Source: Sipunculus nudus (Eukaryota > Annelida > Sipuncula > Golfingiida > Sipunculidae). From it: a stretch of 64,000 bases of DNA. Shown piece by piece: positions 12,780-25,700 of this stretch. A program made the position numbers and the translations under genes. The notes beneath the pieces are model-generated. The model was not told the origin of the DNA, searched no databases, and saw only the letters and a list, made by a program, of their open reading frames with translations. Every line of letters starts with the position of its first letter. Position 1 is the first letter of the stretch. The stretch spans positions 87,767,056 through 87,831,055 of the forward strand of contig CM049310.1 in NCBI GenBank assembly GCA_026874595.1, written 5' to 3'.

Positions 12780-13060
12780 GTGGCTGTAATGTTCTAAATC
12801 ACATTGACGTCAGTGTTCCGTAATAATATAGAAATTGTCTCCATGACTAGGAAGATAAAATACCTCGATAATAACGGTACAAATGATGGAAGGCGAGGCA
12901 TCTGTCCGCTTTATTGGTTCTGTATTCAAGCGATTGTAGTGTGTTATGTCCAACTGAATTACCGACCGTGTCTCGGCTGTTAAATGGTTGGCAAGTCCCG
13001 ATATTGATTTTGCTGAGACTGTGTATGGTTCTGGGGATGAGGTTTTCATTGAGTTTGGTT
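12780..13060 (+). promoter_or_regulatory. Small CpG-bearing patch with a CRE-type palindrome
   Basis: TGACGTCA (12805-12812) is a perfect CRE palindrome. An ATTGG (inverted CCAAT) follows near 12914, and CpGs are denser than in the neighbourhood (12,865-13,005). It lies 0.6-0.9 kb upstream of the first recognised OSBPL exon, where a promoter for a short isoform would be expected. No transcript evidence is available. Confidence 0.2.
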
Positions 13061-13692
13061 GTACTTGCCAAGTTTTGTGACTGTATAACCTGCACTCGTT
13101 CTACATTGGAAAAGTACTATATAAACACAAGCATACACTTAAATGATGAAGCAGGGAAAATCAGCATCTATTGGTGTCAGTTATGTAAAAAGATGGTCAG
13201 TTGTTAAATATGAGAAATCTTAGTGGAGATGCATAATATAATTTGATAAGGTATTGCTGCCTTTAATTCCTCATATTCAAAAGTTGATCAAGTATTAGTG
13301 TTTAATACACATGTATTGTGAAAAAAATAATAAAGATCTACCTTTTCAGGTGGATAAAATGTTTTGTTAAGGATGTACATCTTTCAGAGCATTCATTATA
13401 TATACAGTAAGACCTTGGTTATCCAGACATCTCTGATCACAGCCATGTTTGTTGATATAATAAAGCCTATGTTATAGTAAGACAAAGTTTAAAGATTTCT
13501 AATTTTGAATTTAGATAAACTGTTTAATAATCAATGTTTATATAATGGAAGGTCAACTGTATTGAAGACATGGTGTAAGTTTCCACAAAGAATTGACAAA
13601 CTGCTTGATAATATAAGTCGATGTGAGTTGTCCGTCACTATTAACTCATGATGTGTTAGTTAGTTTTTCATGTTTTTCTTCTGTCATTGCAG

Positions 13693-13768
13693 GAGACGTC
13701 TTCCGGTACCAATGTTTTCAAGAAGCGAGTTCAGTGTATGGACTGTCCTCAAACAGTGTATAGGAAAG
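13693..13768 (+). CDS. OSBPL exon a
   Basis: Acceptor TCATTGCAG, donor GTGAGC. Carries residues 1-25 ([16 protein letters not shown]...), the usual entry into the ORP lipid-binding domain. Confidence 0.93.
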
Positions 13769-16700
13769 GTGAGCATTTCTCTCAATTGGTTATAACCCTT
13801 CAAAAATTATTGGCGGTCAGTAATGACAGAAATAATACATATTCATATATATTTGTAACTTGCCCCCCCCCCCAATAGGCATGCTTGCAGTCGTACAGAG
13901 ATGTAAAATGAAGGATATTAGTACAGTGGAACTTGTCTGAAAGGCCACCTTACTAATAAGACCACCTGTTTATATATACCATCCTTTAGTGAACCAAAAG
14001 CACTTTTGTTAAAACTGACTTGTCTGATCCTGTGAATTAAGACCACTTTTGGCCAGTCCCATTTGTGGTCTCATAACACAGGTTTTACTGTACACAGTTC
14101 AAGCAAGAAGATAAACAAAAACAAAATAAAAAGGAAAATGATGGAAAGAATGAAGTGTTTTCTTTTAATATATACTTTACAGAAAAAGTAACTTAAAGGT
14201 TACAAATAAATGATATGAGAAAAAAGTGGAATACACAGTTACGCCAAACAATATAACTATAGAAATGTATGTTATAATTAAAATTAAAAGGCAAATTTTG
14301 CTTTAGAATGGCAAAACTAGGTTAATGCATTTCCCTTGGGAAAATGAAAATTTTGAAGTATCATGGTCTGCTCTCTGGTAATTGGTGATCTAGGCAAGAT
14401 ACAGTTTATTGACATTACATAAGAACCATGGCTGGTATGTGCTGATATCTGCTTGTCACCTGCACTTACTGAGCGTTAGTATGTGATGATAGCTAAGTGT
14501 GTTGTTATGGCTAACCTGTACATTAGCTGTCAGGTCAGGCACTGTGTACATTCCTGTGGGCGGAGATGACAGCGAGATTCTTAAGATAAAGCATCCCAAA
14601 CATGACCCCGCATGAGGTCAGAGGAGTTAGTGATGCTTGCCCGTGACTTCCTCCTGGTCCAAAGATAATCAGTGTCCCTTTCTTTTAATACAAATACTCA
14701 CTTTATAATCATATGCACCAGAAATCGAAATATGACAAAATCTTATACTGGACAGTTGGGGTGCTTTGAGGCAAGAAATTTACCCAACCTCAAGGGATTT
14801 TACTAGATTCCACACTCTTTTTTTATTGAAAAACAAAATTTGTAATTGATATTTTTGGAAGTATTTATGTGTTACATATTATAGTATTTTATAATGTCTT
14901 AATTCGATAAGGGTTTCTCACTTATATTAACTAAAGTTTGCAATTATTCTTTTCTTGGCCAGCAGATAAGATACATGCATGATTTTCATTGCGTCAGTTC
15001 ATATTTTTCACTTTTTCAATTCCATTTGAGTGATTCTTATGAAATTCTAATTCAAAAATTCAATTCCGGAAAATAGTAATTTTGATTAAACATAGATTCT
15101 TTTTACTTAGTTCAAATTAAATAAATTTAAAAACAAAAAGTTTCAGTATGAGAGAACAAGAAAAATTCCTGATGCTTAAAATTACCATTAGGAAAAATAA
15201 ATTTACAATGACATCACATTCAGATACATACCTGTAATCAGTTCAATTTCAAATCTTACAACTCCAGTCCAAAAATGACTGCAGATCCAACTACAACACA
15301 GACACAATACAACAAAGGTTTCTGATCAATGACCGATCAAAACCATGAGGCAGTCTACAACGTACCAAACAACAACAAACAAATAGTAAAATATGAACAG
15401 TAAAACTGGAAAATACAACCACCCACAGGACCTTGATAAAGTCGCATTGTTGAGGTTGTCATCTCAGTGAGATCTGATATTAAGAGCAAAAAAGTATTGG
15501 GACTGTGGACAGTGGTCATAATTTGAGGTGGTCGGTAAACCGAGATGTTTATTAGGTGAGGCTGGTTTTACTGTATATTGATGATTTTGAAGACCAAATT
15601 ACTAAGATTCTAAAAACTCCTATTTTGTTGGAACAATTAGTTATATTGCCTTTATATTTGTTCATCTTTTTTTTCAGGAATTGTCCAAGATAACTATGCC
15701 AATTATTTTCAATGAACCTTTGAGTTTTCTACAAAGAATAACAGAATATATGGAGTACGCACTATTATTGAAAAAGGCCTGTGCCTGTCAGGACCCAGTG
15801 GAAAGGTTAGAGGTAAGCCTCACAGAGACACTAATTTATAAGACACCTTTTTGTTTAATTACACTTAAATTAAATAGCAAAAGTTTTAGAATTTAACAGT
15901 CTTTCCACAATCAAGTCTAATATTATTGGCAAATTAGCTGAAAAAGTTGAATATTTAAGTTAAAATATGTAATGAAAGATATGGATAAAAATGCAAAATA
16001 AATGTGTAAATGCCATGGGATTTATATGTAAATATTCTGATTTATGCTGTTTTTATTACCTCAGCTAAGGATTTTATGTTTTCACCCATGTATGTTGGTT
16101 GGTTTGTAAGCAGGAGTTAATAAGAACTGTGGGAGCGATTTGCAAGAAAGTTTGTAGATAGGTAGACCATGAGCCATGGAACAAACTTAATTTGTTGTTG
16201 GTCTGGATAAAGTTGCTGAATTAGTAAGATTGTTTTGCTTTGGAGGAAGTGCACACTACTGAAGGCACTCTAGTTTATTAATGTGTCCTGTTTTTACAGT
16301 ATGTTACTGCCTTCGCTGTGTCAGCCATAGCCTCAAATTGGGAGAGAACGGCAAAACCATTTAATCCATTATTAGGGGAAACATATGAATTAGAAAGGTA
16401 AGTACTACATCTTAAAAATTGGTTATAATAAAATCATCATAAAAGTGTGGTTCAGTGGTCTTCCATATATACATGACATGTCATGACATGTGTCCATGAC
16501 ATGTCAGTGACTGATCTTTCTGTGTCCATGATATGTCAGTGACAGATCTCCCTGGGTCCATGACATATCAGTGACTGATCTTTCTGTGTCCATGATATGT
16601 CAACGACTGATCTCCCTGGGTCCATGACATGTCAGTGACTGATCTTTCTGTGTCTATTATATGTCAACGACTGATCTCCCTGGGTCCATGACATGTCAGT

Positions 16701-19700
16701 GACTGATCTTTCTGTGTCCATGATATGTCAACGACTGATCTCCCTGGGTCCATTACATATCAGCAGCTTTATTTTGGAGGCTGCTTCAGCGTAGTTTATT
16801 GTAGTGTCAATAACTGGGGCAAGCACATTGACGCCTTTGTTGCCATGGGCGACACTGATAGCTTTCTATCTCTGCCTGGAACTGATCAATTATTGCTGTA
16901 AATGCATACCGTTTTATTGCAGAGTGTGCTATATTTTGTTTAAACTGGTCTGTCCCCTGGTGAATCTCCAAAATCTACCTAGAAAGTGTTACTCATCTGT
17001 GTACCCAATAAACATGTCCGGGCTGATGAAAGGTTTAAGTATGTGTTGAGTTACATGAATACTGTTTTGGAGGAAATAAGTATATCTGTTGATGAAAAGA
17101 GCCCCAGAAGTTGAATATTTAGAAGATTTGCTTTATTTGAAACTATATTTTTATATTTTTATTTTTTTTTTATTTTAAAATTATTTTTATAATCTAGGTG
17201 ATACAGGTAAGTATTATGGTTATTTTACAAAATTCATACAAGTTTCTTTTGAAATGTATAACAACATATGATAAGAAATGACTTTTTAAAGAACCTTAAT
17301 TGTGTATTGCTTTTCATTAGTTGTAAGAATTATACCCATGTAGTTTAACCATGGTATATTTTCATTAGTTAACTCACCAGAGTGTTTTTCAGTATTACAG
17401 TCAGGGTTACACTTAAATTTTGAAAGTACATGCCCAGTTGGGCATGATTTTACTTGCCATACATGAATTTTTACTTGCCCTACAAATATCTGTGACCAAA
17501 GCTACAAGCACTAGAGTATTCCAGTTCCACACAATTGTGTTGCATGTTTGACCATAAGCATGTTTTGATATATGTTTAATGATTATATTTCTCTTTAGTA
17601 TTTGTAAGTTTAACATCCAGGTAATTTGAGGTAGAGAAGTATTATTGTCTATGTGATTTCTCGTAGAATGAAATTGGCTCACTGAAGATCAGTAAATATT
17701 GGGCCTTTGGGTAAAGGTTTATTGTGCACCCACTTGCCCAGTATACAGTTAATGGATCTTTTTATTTAATTGCTGACCACAAGGTGGCAGCATAGTGCAA
17801 TCCATAGTAGAGGCATCATCTCAGCTTAGTCGGGGAGAATGCTCTGCAGGCTTAAATGGGGAAACTGCCCATCAGCTATGTTACACTCATAAACAGGTGC
17901 ACTTTTCAGGGGTCCCTTGGGGGCATGACCCAGCAATAGGGATGACAAACACCGAGGACCCACAGGAGTGGGACACTGAACCTGGTTGATGCCAGGATTA
18001 TCAAGTGTGAGCCCCTGTCATATAGTTCAGAACCTATGCAGATATACATAGAACTTGTTAAGCAAGCATTAAAAATGGAGGTGTTAACCTCCACCAAAAA
18101 AAAAATCTTTAAAAAAAATCTTAATACTTCATATATTAACATGTTTGTTATTAATGGACAGGAGAAATATTAAACACATCAGTTATTCAGTTTTAACCTG
18201 ATATTTTTACACTTTTTAAATTTTTATTCAGAGAAGACCTGGGTTTCCGACTAATGGCAGAACAAGTCAGTCACCATCCTCCTGTCAGCGCATTCTTCGT
18301 CGATTCATCCGAGTACACTTTCACTGGCTCCGTTCATCCAAAATTAAAGTTCTGGGGCAAGTCAGTGGAAGTCACACCAAAAGGCACAGTAACACTATAT
18401 CTCAAAAAGTAAGTCTCATTGTATGAGTGTATGTCAACACAGAACTGTAATTTTAACTTTATCTCAGGAAGTGTCTCACACTGTTTTTCAGATTATAGAC
18501 CCAATATTAGTGGTAGAAATTGTTTGTAAATTCATGCGTGACTTTTATAAGAAAAAAAAATGTTGATGGATTAATAATTGATTGTTTTTAATGTACCTTC
18601 TATAATACCATGTTATATGCTATATAGAATTATACCAAAAATATTAACGGAGTAAATTCTGTCTTATACATCATGCTGAAGGTCAAGGTTAGAGCCTTGT
18701 TGTGGACTCTTGTTCGCTGCTTATAAACGGCACAATTGCACTGTCTAATAAAAAAGCTGCAACTCACAAAAGTGTCCAAATATATAGATTTACTGTACAT
18801 ATCTGATATTAAACCTGGATAACCCCCCCCCCCCCCCTTCTGTAGCAAGCTGTGAGAATTATTGTATCCCCAGACAAAGTCCCGGGGGATACTATGTTTT
18901 CATACCCATCTCCCTGCCGCCGCCGCATATAAATCTTGTTGGCGCGATAAATAAAAAAATATTTCACGGATCTTTACCAAACTTGTGAGAGGACGACACC
19001 TATTTAATATGAGGTCATGACCTTAACTAGGAGGGTGACCTTGACCTTGAATAGGTCCAATTTTGGGGAAAATCACACAAATTCTTTAATATCTCAAGAA
19101 ATCTTGCATGGATTGATCCTTAAATCAAGTTGATTAAAGATCATGGATAGGTTGTCATGTTCCAGAAACTGGTGGCGCCACCTATTATTCTTTTCTTGTT
19201 TTCGTGCCTTTTAATACCCCCAAAATTGCCACTTGACGGTACTTTGAGCATTATAAGTCAAAAACTAATAGACAGATTTCTTTCATATTATGCATATACA
19301 TAGACATGGGTTATGGGATGATGTATATATAAATTGGGGTCATGACCTATCCTGTGAGAGTGGCCTTGACCTTGAATATTGCCATATATGGTGAAAATTA
19401 CACAAAATCATTAATATCTCAATAAGAGATGCATGGATTGGTCCAAAAATCAACATGATCAGAGATCTTGGATAGTATTGTCATGTACCGGAAACTGGTG
19501 GCCCCACCTGTTATTCTTTTACTTGGTTTTTGTGCCGTTTAATACCCCATCATTGTTACTTAACAGTACTGTGAGCATAATAAGTCAAAAACTAATGGAC
19601 AGATTTCTTTCATATAATGCATATACATAGACATGGATTAGGGGATGATGTATATTTTAATTTGGGGTCATGACCTTTACTATGAGAGTGACCTTTTCTA

Positions 19701-22700
19701 TGAGAGTGGTCTGATATTAATTGTTGCTGAAGATAGGGGGCTATTCTTAAGGGGGGGGGGGTTTAATTATCTGGGGATACTATCTAGTTATATTGTTACA
19801 TTCTTTTCATTTCAGGTTTGATGAAGTATACACATGGTCCAATGTTAGCTGTTGTGTCCACAATGTTATAGTCGGCAAGCTTTGGATTGAGCATGTAAGT
19901 GTGGTTAACATCATAGCTGTGTAATAAAAAGTCTATCAATAAAATTCTCTCTCATATACAATAGATTTGTCACAAGATTGCACATGTAATGATCACAAAT
20001 AATCCAGCCTTGTGTAATCATTGTAAAGCCTTACAAGGAAATTCTTCATTTACTGTGGTTAGCAATGTTAAAATTTTGCAATTTTCATGTTTTCATTTTC
20101 TTTTTAGCAAAGTTTCAATTTTCACTATCTCACCTAACAGTAAGCTATATCTATTATTGTATCCGCCAAAACAGAGTTTTGCGGATACTATGTTTTCAGC
20201 TGCACGCCGCCGCCGCCGCGGCCGCCGCGTAGGTGTCCGGAGAACTCCTCCGTAACCGCTGGGCGGAATTTTCCGAAACCCGGGATTATGTTCGGGTCAC
20301 ATGTGAACTGCTGCGCCCCGATTTTGTTTTGACCTCTGACCTTTCCTTTGCGCTCTGCGTCCGTTTGTGCGTCTGTTTCCACACATAAACCCACATATCG
20401 CGGGAACCGTTTGACCGATCAGGAAAATTTTTTTGCACAAATGTAGCCCTCGGAGAGCTTTATAACATACACTAAAAATGGTGGCGCCACCTGCAACCAT
20501 GTTTGCACAGTGTCCATCTGTTCGTCTGCCTTGGGTTAAAATCACTCATATCTCTGCAGTGACTTGACTAATTCACCTGAAATTGGGCATGCGTAAACAT
20601 CCTGGATAGCTTTTCTGATTTTATGACAGGTGGCGCCACCTACATTCACGTTTACGCTGCAGACATCCAAGCTCATATCTCGGGAACCGTTTGACCGATC
20701 AGGAAAATTCTTTTGCACAAATGTAGCCCTTGGAGAGCTTTATAACATACACCAAAAATGGTGGCGCCACCTGCAACCATGTTTGCACAGTGTCCATCTG
20801 TTCGTCTGCCTTGGGTTAAAATCACTCATATCTCTGCAGTGACTTGACTAATTCACCTGAAATTGGGCATGCGTATACATCCTGGATAGCTTTTCTGATT
20901 TTGTTGACAGGTGGCGCCACCTACATTCATGTTTACGCTGCAGACATCCAAGCTCATATCTCGGGAACCGTTTGACCGATCAGGAAAATTTTTTTGCACA
21001 AATGTAGCCCTTGGAGAGCTTTATAACATACACCGAAAATGGTGGCGCCACCTGCAGCCATTTTTGCACAGCGTCCATCTGTTTGTCTGCCTTGGGTTAA
21101 AATCACTCATATCTCTGCAGTGGTTTGACCAAATTACCTGTAATTCGGCATGCTTATACATCCTGGATAGTTTTCTTGATTTTATGACAGGTGGGCCACC
21201 TACTTTCATGTTCACACTGCAGACATTAATGCTTATATCTCTGGAACCGTTTGACCAATCAGCCCTTGGATAGCTCTATAACATACACAAAAATGGTGGC
21301 GCTGCATTTTTGCACAGCGTCCATCTGTTTGTCTGCTGTGGGATAAAATCACTCATATCTCTGTAGTGGTTTGACTTTTCCACATGAAATTTTGCATGTG
21401 TATACATCTTGGATAGTTTCTCGTTCAGATATCAGGTGGCGCCACCTACAATCATGTTTATGTGGCAGAGATCCATTCTAATATGTAACATAGTAGCTCT
21501 ATATCCCCTTGCCACTCAATCCATGCCTCACTTCACCCGTCCTTCTCTGATTTTGGCGGATACACGTAGTCGCCTGTCGACTACCCGTATTCTAGTTATA
21601 TAAAATAACTTTATAAAAAAATATGAGGAAAGTCTTAACATTTGGAAGTGGAACCAAGTCAGAATTGAATGATAATGATTGGATAATATATATATTGGAT
21701 AATATATATATTGGATAATATATATATATATATCACTTCCATGAATATTATGAAATTGACACCATCATGAACAAAAAAGGAACCACAGTATAAGAGGTAT
21801 GGGTTTTGTCTTACTTTGGTTTGATACTTTGTTGACAGTATGGAACATTAGAGGTCATTAACCACACTAATCAACAGAAGGCCATATTGAACTTCAAACA
21901 GAGCGGCTGGACTGGTAAAGACCTGCATAAAGTGGAGGGATACCTGTATGATTCACAGTAAGTCATTTGTTTATTTATAAATATTCATAATGCAACTACT
22001 AAATTTCACATTTCAAACTATTAAATAGGTGTTACTAGATATTAGTTTTATGAAGAGGTTTCTCCTGAGAGATGTTAATCATTATCATATATTACTGTTG
22101 TCACCACTGTTATTCAAACTAAATTTTGAATACCAGATTAGTACTTAGGAAGGATAGGTAGCCTAAAAAAAGTAGGAAATTAACATTCAAGAAGCTAAAG
22201 GGTGGCATTCTAATTCACAGTAATCACTGAACCTCAGTCTTAAGCAAAGATTCCATCTACAAATAATGTAGATCAAACATGTGAAAGGCAGAAAAATTGA
22301 TTTTCATTTAATAAAAAAAAGTGAAATCCTAAATGTAAATGTCTGTCAAGGTGGATGGCTACATATAGCGATTTTCACCAGTTCCCAATGGTGAACTGTT
22401 TGCGACTTATAGAAAATATAGCATGCTTCCATACTGATGGGTCAGGTACATATGATATCTCTCAACATGCATCCCACAATTGGGATACCCCATTCCACTT
22501 ACTACATGCCATGAACCACATTCTGAATTGCATGCATATGCAGTCTTAGCTCTAGGTCTGTAACAAGTAGTTTGATTTTTCCTCCAGCTGTTGTTTTCAA
22601 AACTGTTCAGTGTGGACACTTATGACCTAGGTTAGACACAGGTCACTGTTTTTCAACCACATATTTTCTGATTTAAAACTAATCCCTTCTTAAACCTTGT

Positions 22701-25700
22701 TTAAATTTAAGCATAATAGTGATGACCAATATACGTAAATATCTACTGGAAAGAATGTTATGTTTATGGTCTGAAGTCAAGCTGTATTAAAACTGTGCAA
22801 AGCTGTGTACCATTGGTGATGAATTTATGTATGGCAACTACACTCAAGTCTAAAAAGGTGTAGTTATTATTTGTTTTGCTTGCAATATCTTTTCTTTAAC
22901 CAGTATTTTATTATTCTTCACTGCTTAAGTGCTAAGGTAACATTAAATGAAACTATTTATAGTTGTCTTTGAGATGATGGTCAAGACTTATAAATGTTCC
23001 TATTACATCTTACTCATTGTTTTTATTTTTCAGGAAAAATAAAGTGCGGGCGATGTATGGGAAGTGGGTAGAAGGCATGTACAGCTTCGACATGGATTCC
23101 TGGGAACAGATCTCAAAATCAAAGTCCTCAACAACACGCTCATTCCTGGTGAGTAAAATCAAAATCCTAAACTCACGCTCATTTCTGGTGAGTAAAATCA
23201 AAGTCCTAAACTGCACGCTCATTCCTGGTGAGTAAAATCAAAATCCTAAACTACACACTCATTCCTGGTGAGTAAAATCAAAATCCCTAAACTACACACT
23301 CATTTCTGGTGAGTAAAATCAAAATCCTAAACTACACACTCATTCCTGGTGAGTAAAATCAAAATCCTAAACTACACACTCATTCCTGGTGAGTAAAATC
23401 AAAATCCCTAACTACACACTCATTCCTGGTGAGTAAAATCAAAATCCTCAACTACACACTCATTCCTGGTAAGTAAAATCAAAATCCCTAAACTACACAC
23501 TCATTCCTGGTGAGTAAAATCAAAATCCTCAACTACACACTCATTCCTGGTGAGTAAAATCAAAATCCTCAACTACACACTCATTCCTGGTGAGTAAATT
23601 CAAAATCCCTAAACTACACACTCATTCCTGGTGAGTAAAATCAAAATCCTCAACTACACACTCATTCCTGGTGAGTAAAATCAAAATCCTCAACTACACA
23701 CTCATTCCTGGTGAGTGAAATCAAAATCCTTAACTACACACTCATTCCTGGTGAGTAAAATCAAAATCCCTCAACTACACACTCATTCCTGGTGAGTAAA
23801 ATCAAAATCCCTCAACTACACACTCATTCCTGGTGAGTAAAATCAAAATCCCTCAACTACACACTCATTCCTTGTGAGTGAAATCAAAATCCCTCAACTA
23901 CACACTCATTCCTGGTGAGTGAAATCAAAATCCTCAACTACACACTCATTCCTGGTGAGTGAAATCAAAATCCTCAACTACACACTCATTCCTGGTGAGT
24001 AAAATCAAAATCCTCAACTAAACACTCATTCCTGGTGAGTTAAATCAAAATCCCTCAACTACACACTCATTCCTGGTGAGTAAAATCAAAATCCTCAACT
24101 ACACACTCATTGCTGGTGAGTAAAATCAAAATCCTCAACTACACACTCATTCCTGGTGAGTAAAATCAAAATCTTCAACTACACACTCATTCCTGGTGAG
24201 TAAAATCAAAATCCCTAAACTACACACTCATTTCTGGTGAGTAAAATCAAAATCCCTCAACTACACACTCATTCCTGGTGAGTAAAATCAAAATCCTTAA
24301 ACTAAACCCTCATTCCTGATGAGTAAAATCAAAATTCTTAACTACACACTCATTCCTGGTGAGTAAAATCAAAATCCTAAACTACACACTCATTCCTGGT
24401 GAGTAAAATCAAAATCCTAAACTACACACTCATTCCTGGTGAGTAAAATCAAAATCCTAAACTACACACTCATTCCTGGTGAGTGAAATCAAAATCCTCA
24501 ACTACACACTCATTCCTGGTGAGTAAAATCAAAGTCATCAACTACAGATTTATTTCTGGTAGCCACCAGTGTAGAAAAATAGAAAAAGGTCAAAGAAAAA
24601 GTTTTTCATTCACAACATTTTATGTAGCCCTTTGTAAAAAGTAATATAGTGCAAACCCATGTACATTCAATCACAAGTTAAATAGAGCTTTCAGAGTACA
24701 GTTCAGAGTACTCTCTCTGAAGCTTTCTTGAAACATGGCTGTATATTAAAGTTTTAAACTTAAGATATCTCATTTAACAACAGGAGGTGTAACATTTGTA
24801 GTAACGGCAAAATTTACTTTGAGGTCTAAATATCTTCTTATGAAAATTGCCTTGTTATGTTGTATGACCCTGTATTGAAAGAACACTAATCACAGATTTA
24901 ATAACAATGTTATTTATATCTTCAGGTCAATGGGAGCCAAAAGTCCTCTAATGATGACGTGAACGACCCAAAGCCTGACGATGGCTCAACCTGTAACCTC
25001 GGACTGCCGGGCCAGAAAGAACTGTGGATGGTGGATCCACGGCCATCAGACTCTGCCAAGGTATTTATACAAATTATTTTAAGCACACCAAAAAAATAAA
25101 TCTCTACCATTGCTGATGAAAAATCTCCAGCTGGTAGACTTCTTGAGTGATTAAACCATGCTAAAAGGTCTTAGTATCAAATATTCATTTGCAAATTGTT
25201 AAAAAGACTTTATGAGTAAGGAGTACCATACATTTGTGTTTCCATTACTTTAACTTCACAAAGCATGCAGTGATTCTCTTGTGTTCAGTTAAGGTCAGAT
25301 GAGTACCCTGTAATCAATTTAGTTTTCAGTACTTTAACATCACTCTGCTTGTTCTTGTGTTTAATAAAGAAGATGAGTAAGTACCCTGTAATCATTTTGT
25401 GCATTTCCAGTACTTTAACTTCACATTATTTGCAATGATGCTGAACGAGATGACAGGTGTATCCAAGCCACCTCCAACAGACAGCCGCCTGCGCCCTGAC
25501 ATGAGATACATGGAGGAAGGAGAGATCGGTCAGTATAACTATGTCATTGAGCTAAGCTTACCTAGTCTGCTGAGCTTGTGTGATACCCTGGGAAAGAGCT
25601 TGTTTATGAACTTCTGAATGTAATAAATCCACAGTCACTGTTTTTTATCACGGGGCGTCTTATGGTATTCCCATAGTCTGTCCATCTGTGTGTCCAACAG

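Noticed and set aside
13687-13878. 63-codon open frame starting [11 protein letters not shown]
   Set aside because: It is a shadow in the wrong frame of OSBPL exon a; the correct frame gives the conserved ORP sequence and stops at a GT donor.
20188-21273. Open frames of 60-120 codons in the Helitron-like arrays (also 42,706-43,133)
   Set aside because: They repeat with the 280-bp unit and change frame between copies; they are translated repeat, not protein.
23149-24558. CRISPR-like repeat array
   Set aside because: Units are head to tail with no unique spacers, and the locus is an animal intron. It is a minisatellite.
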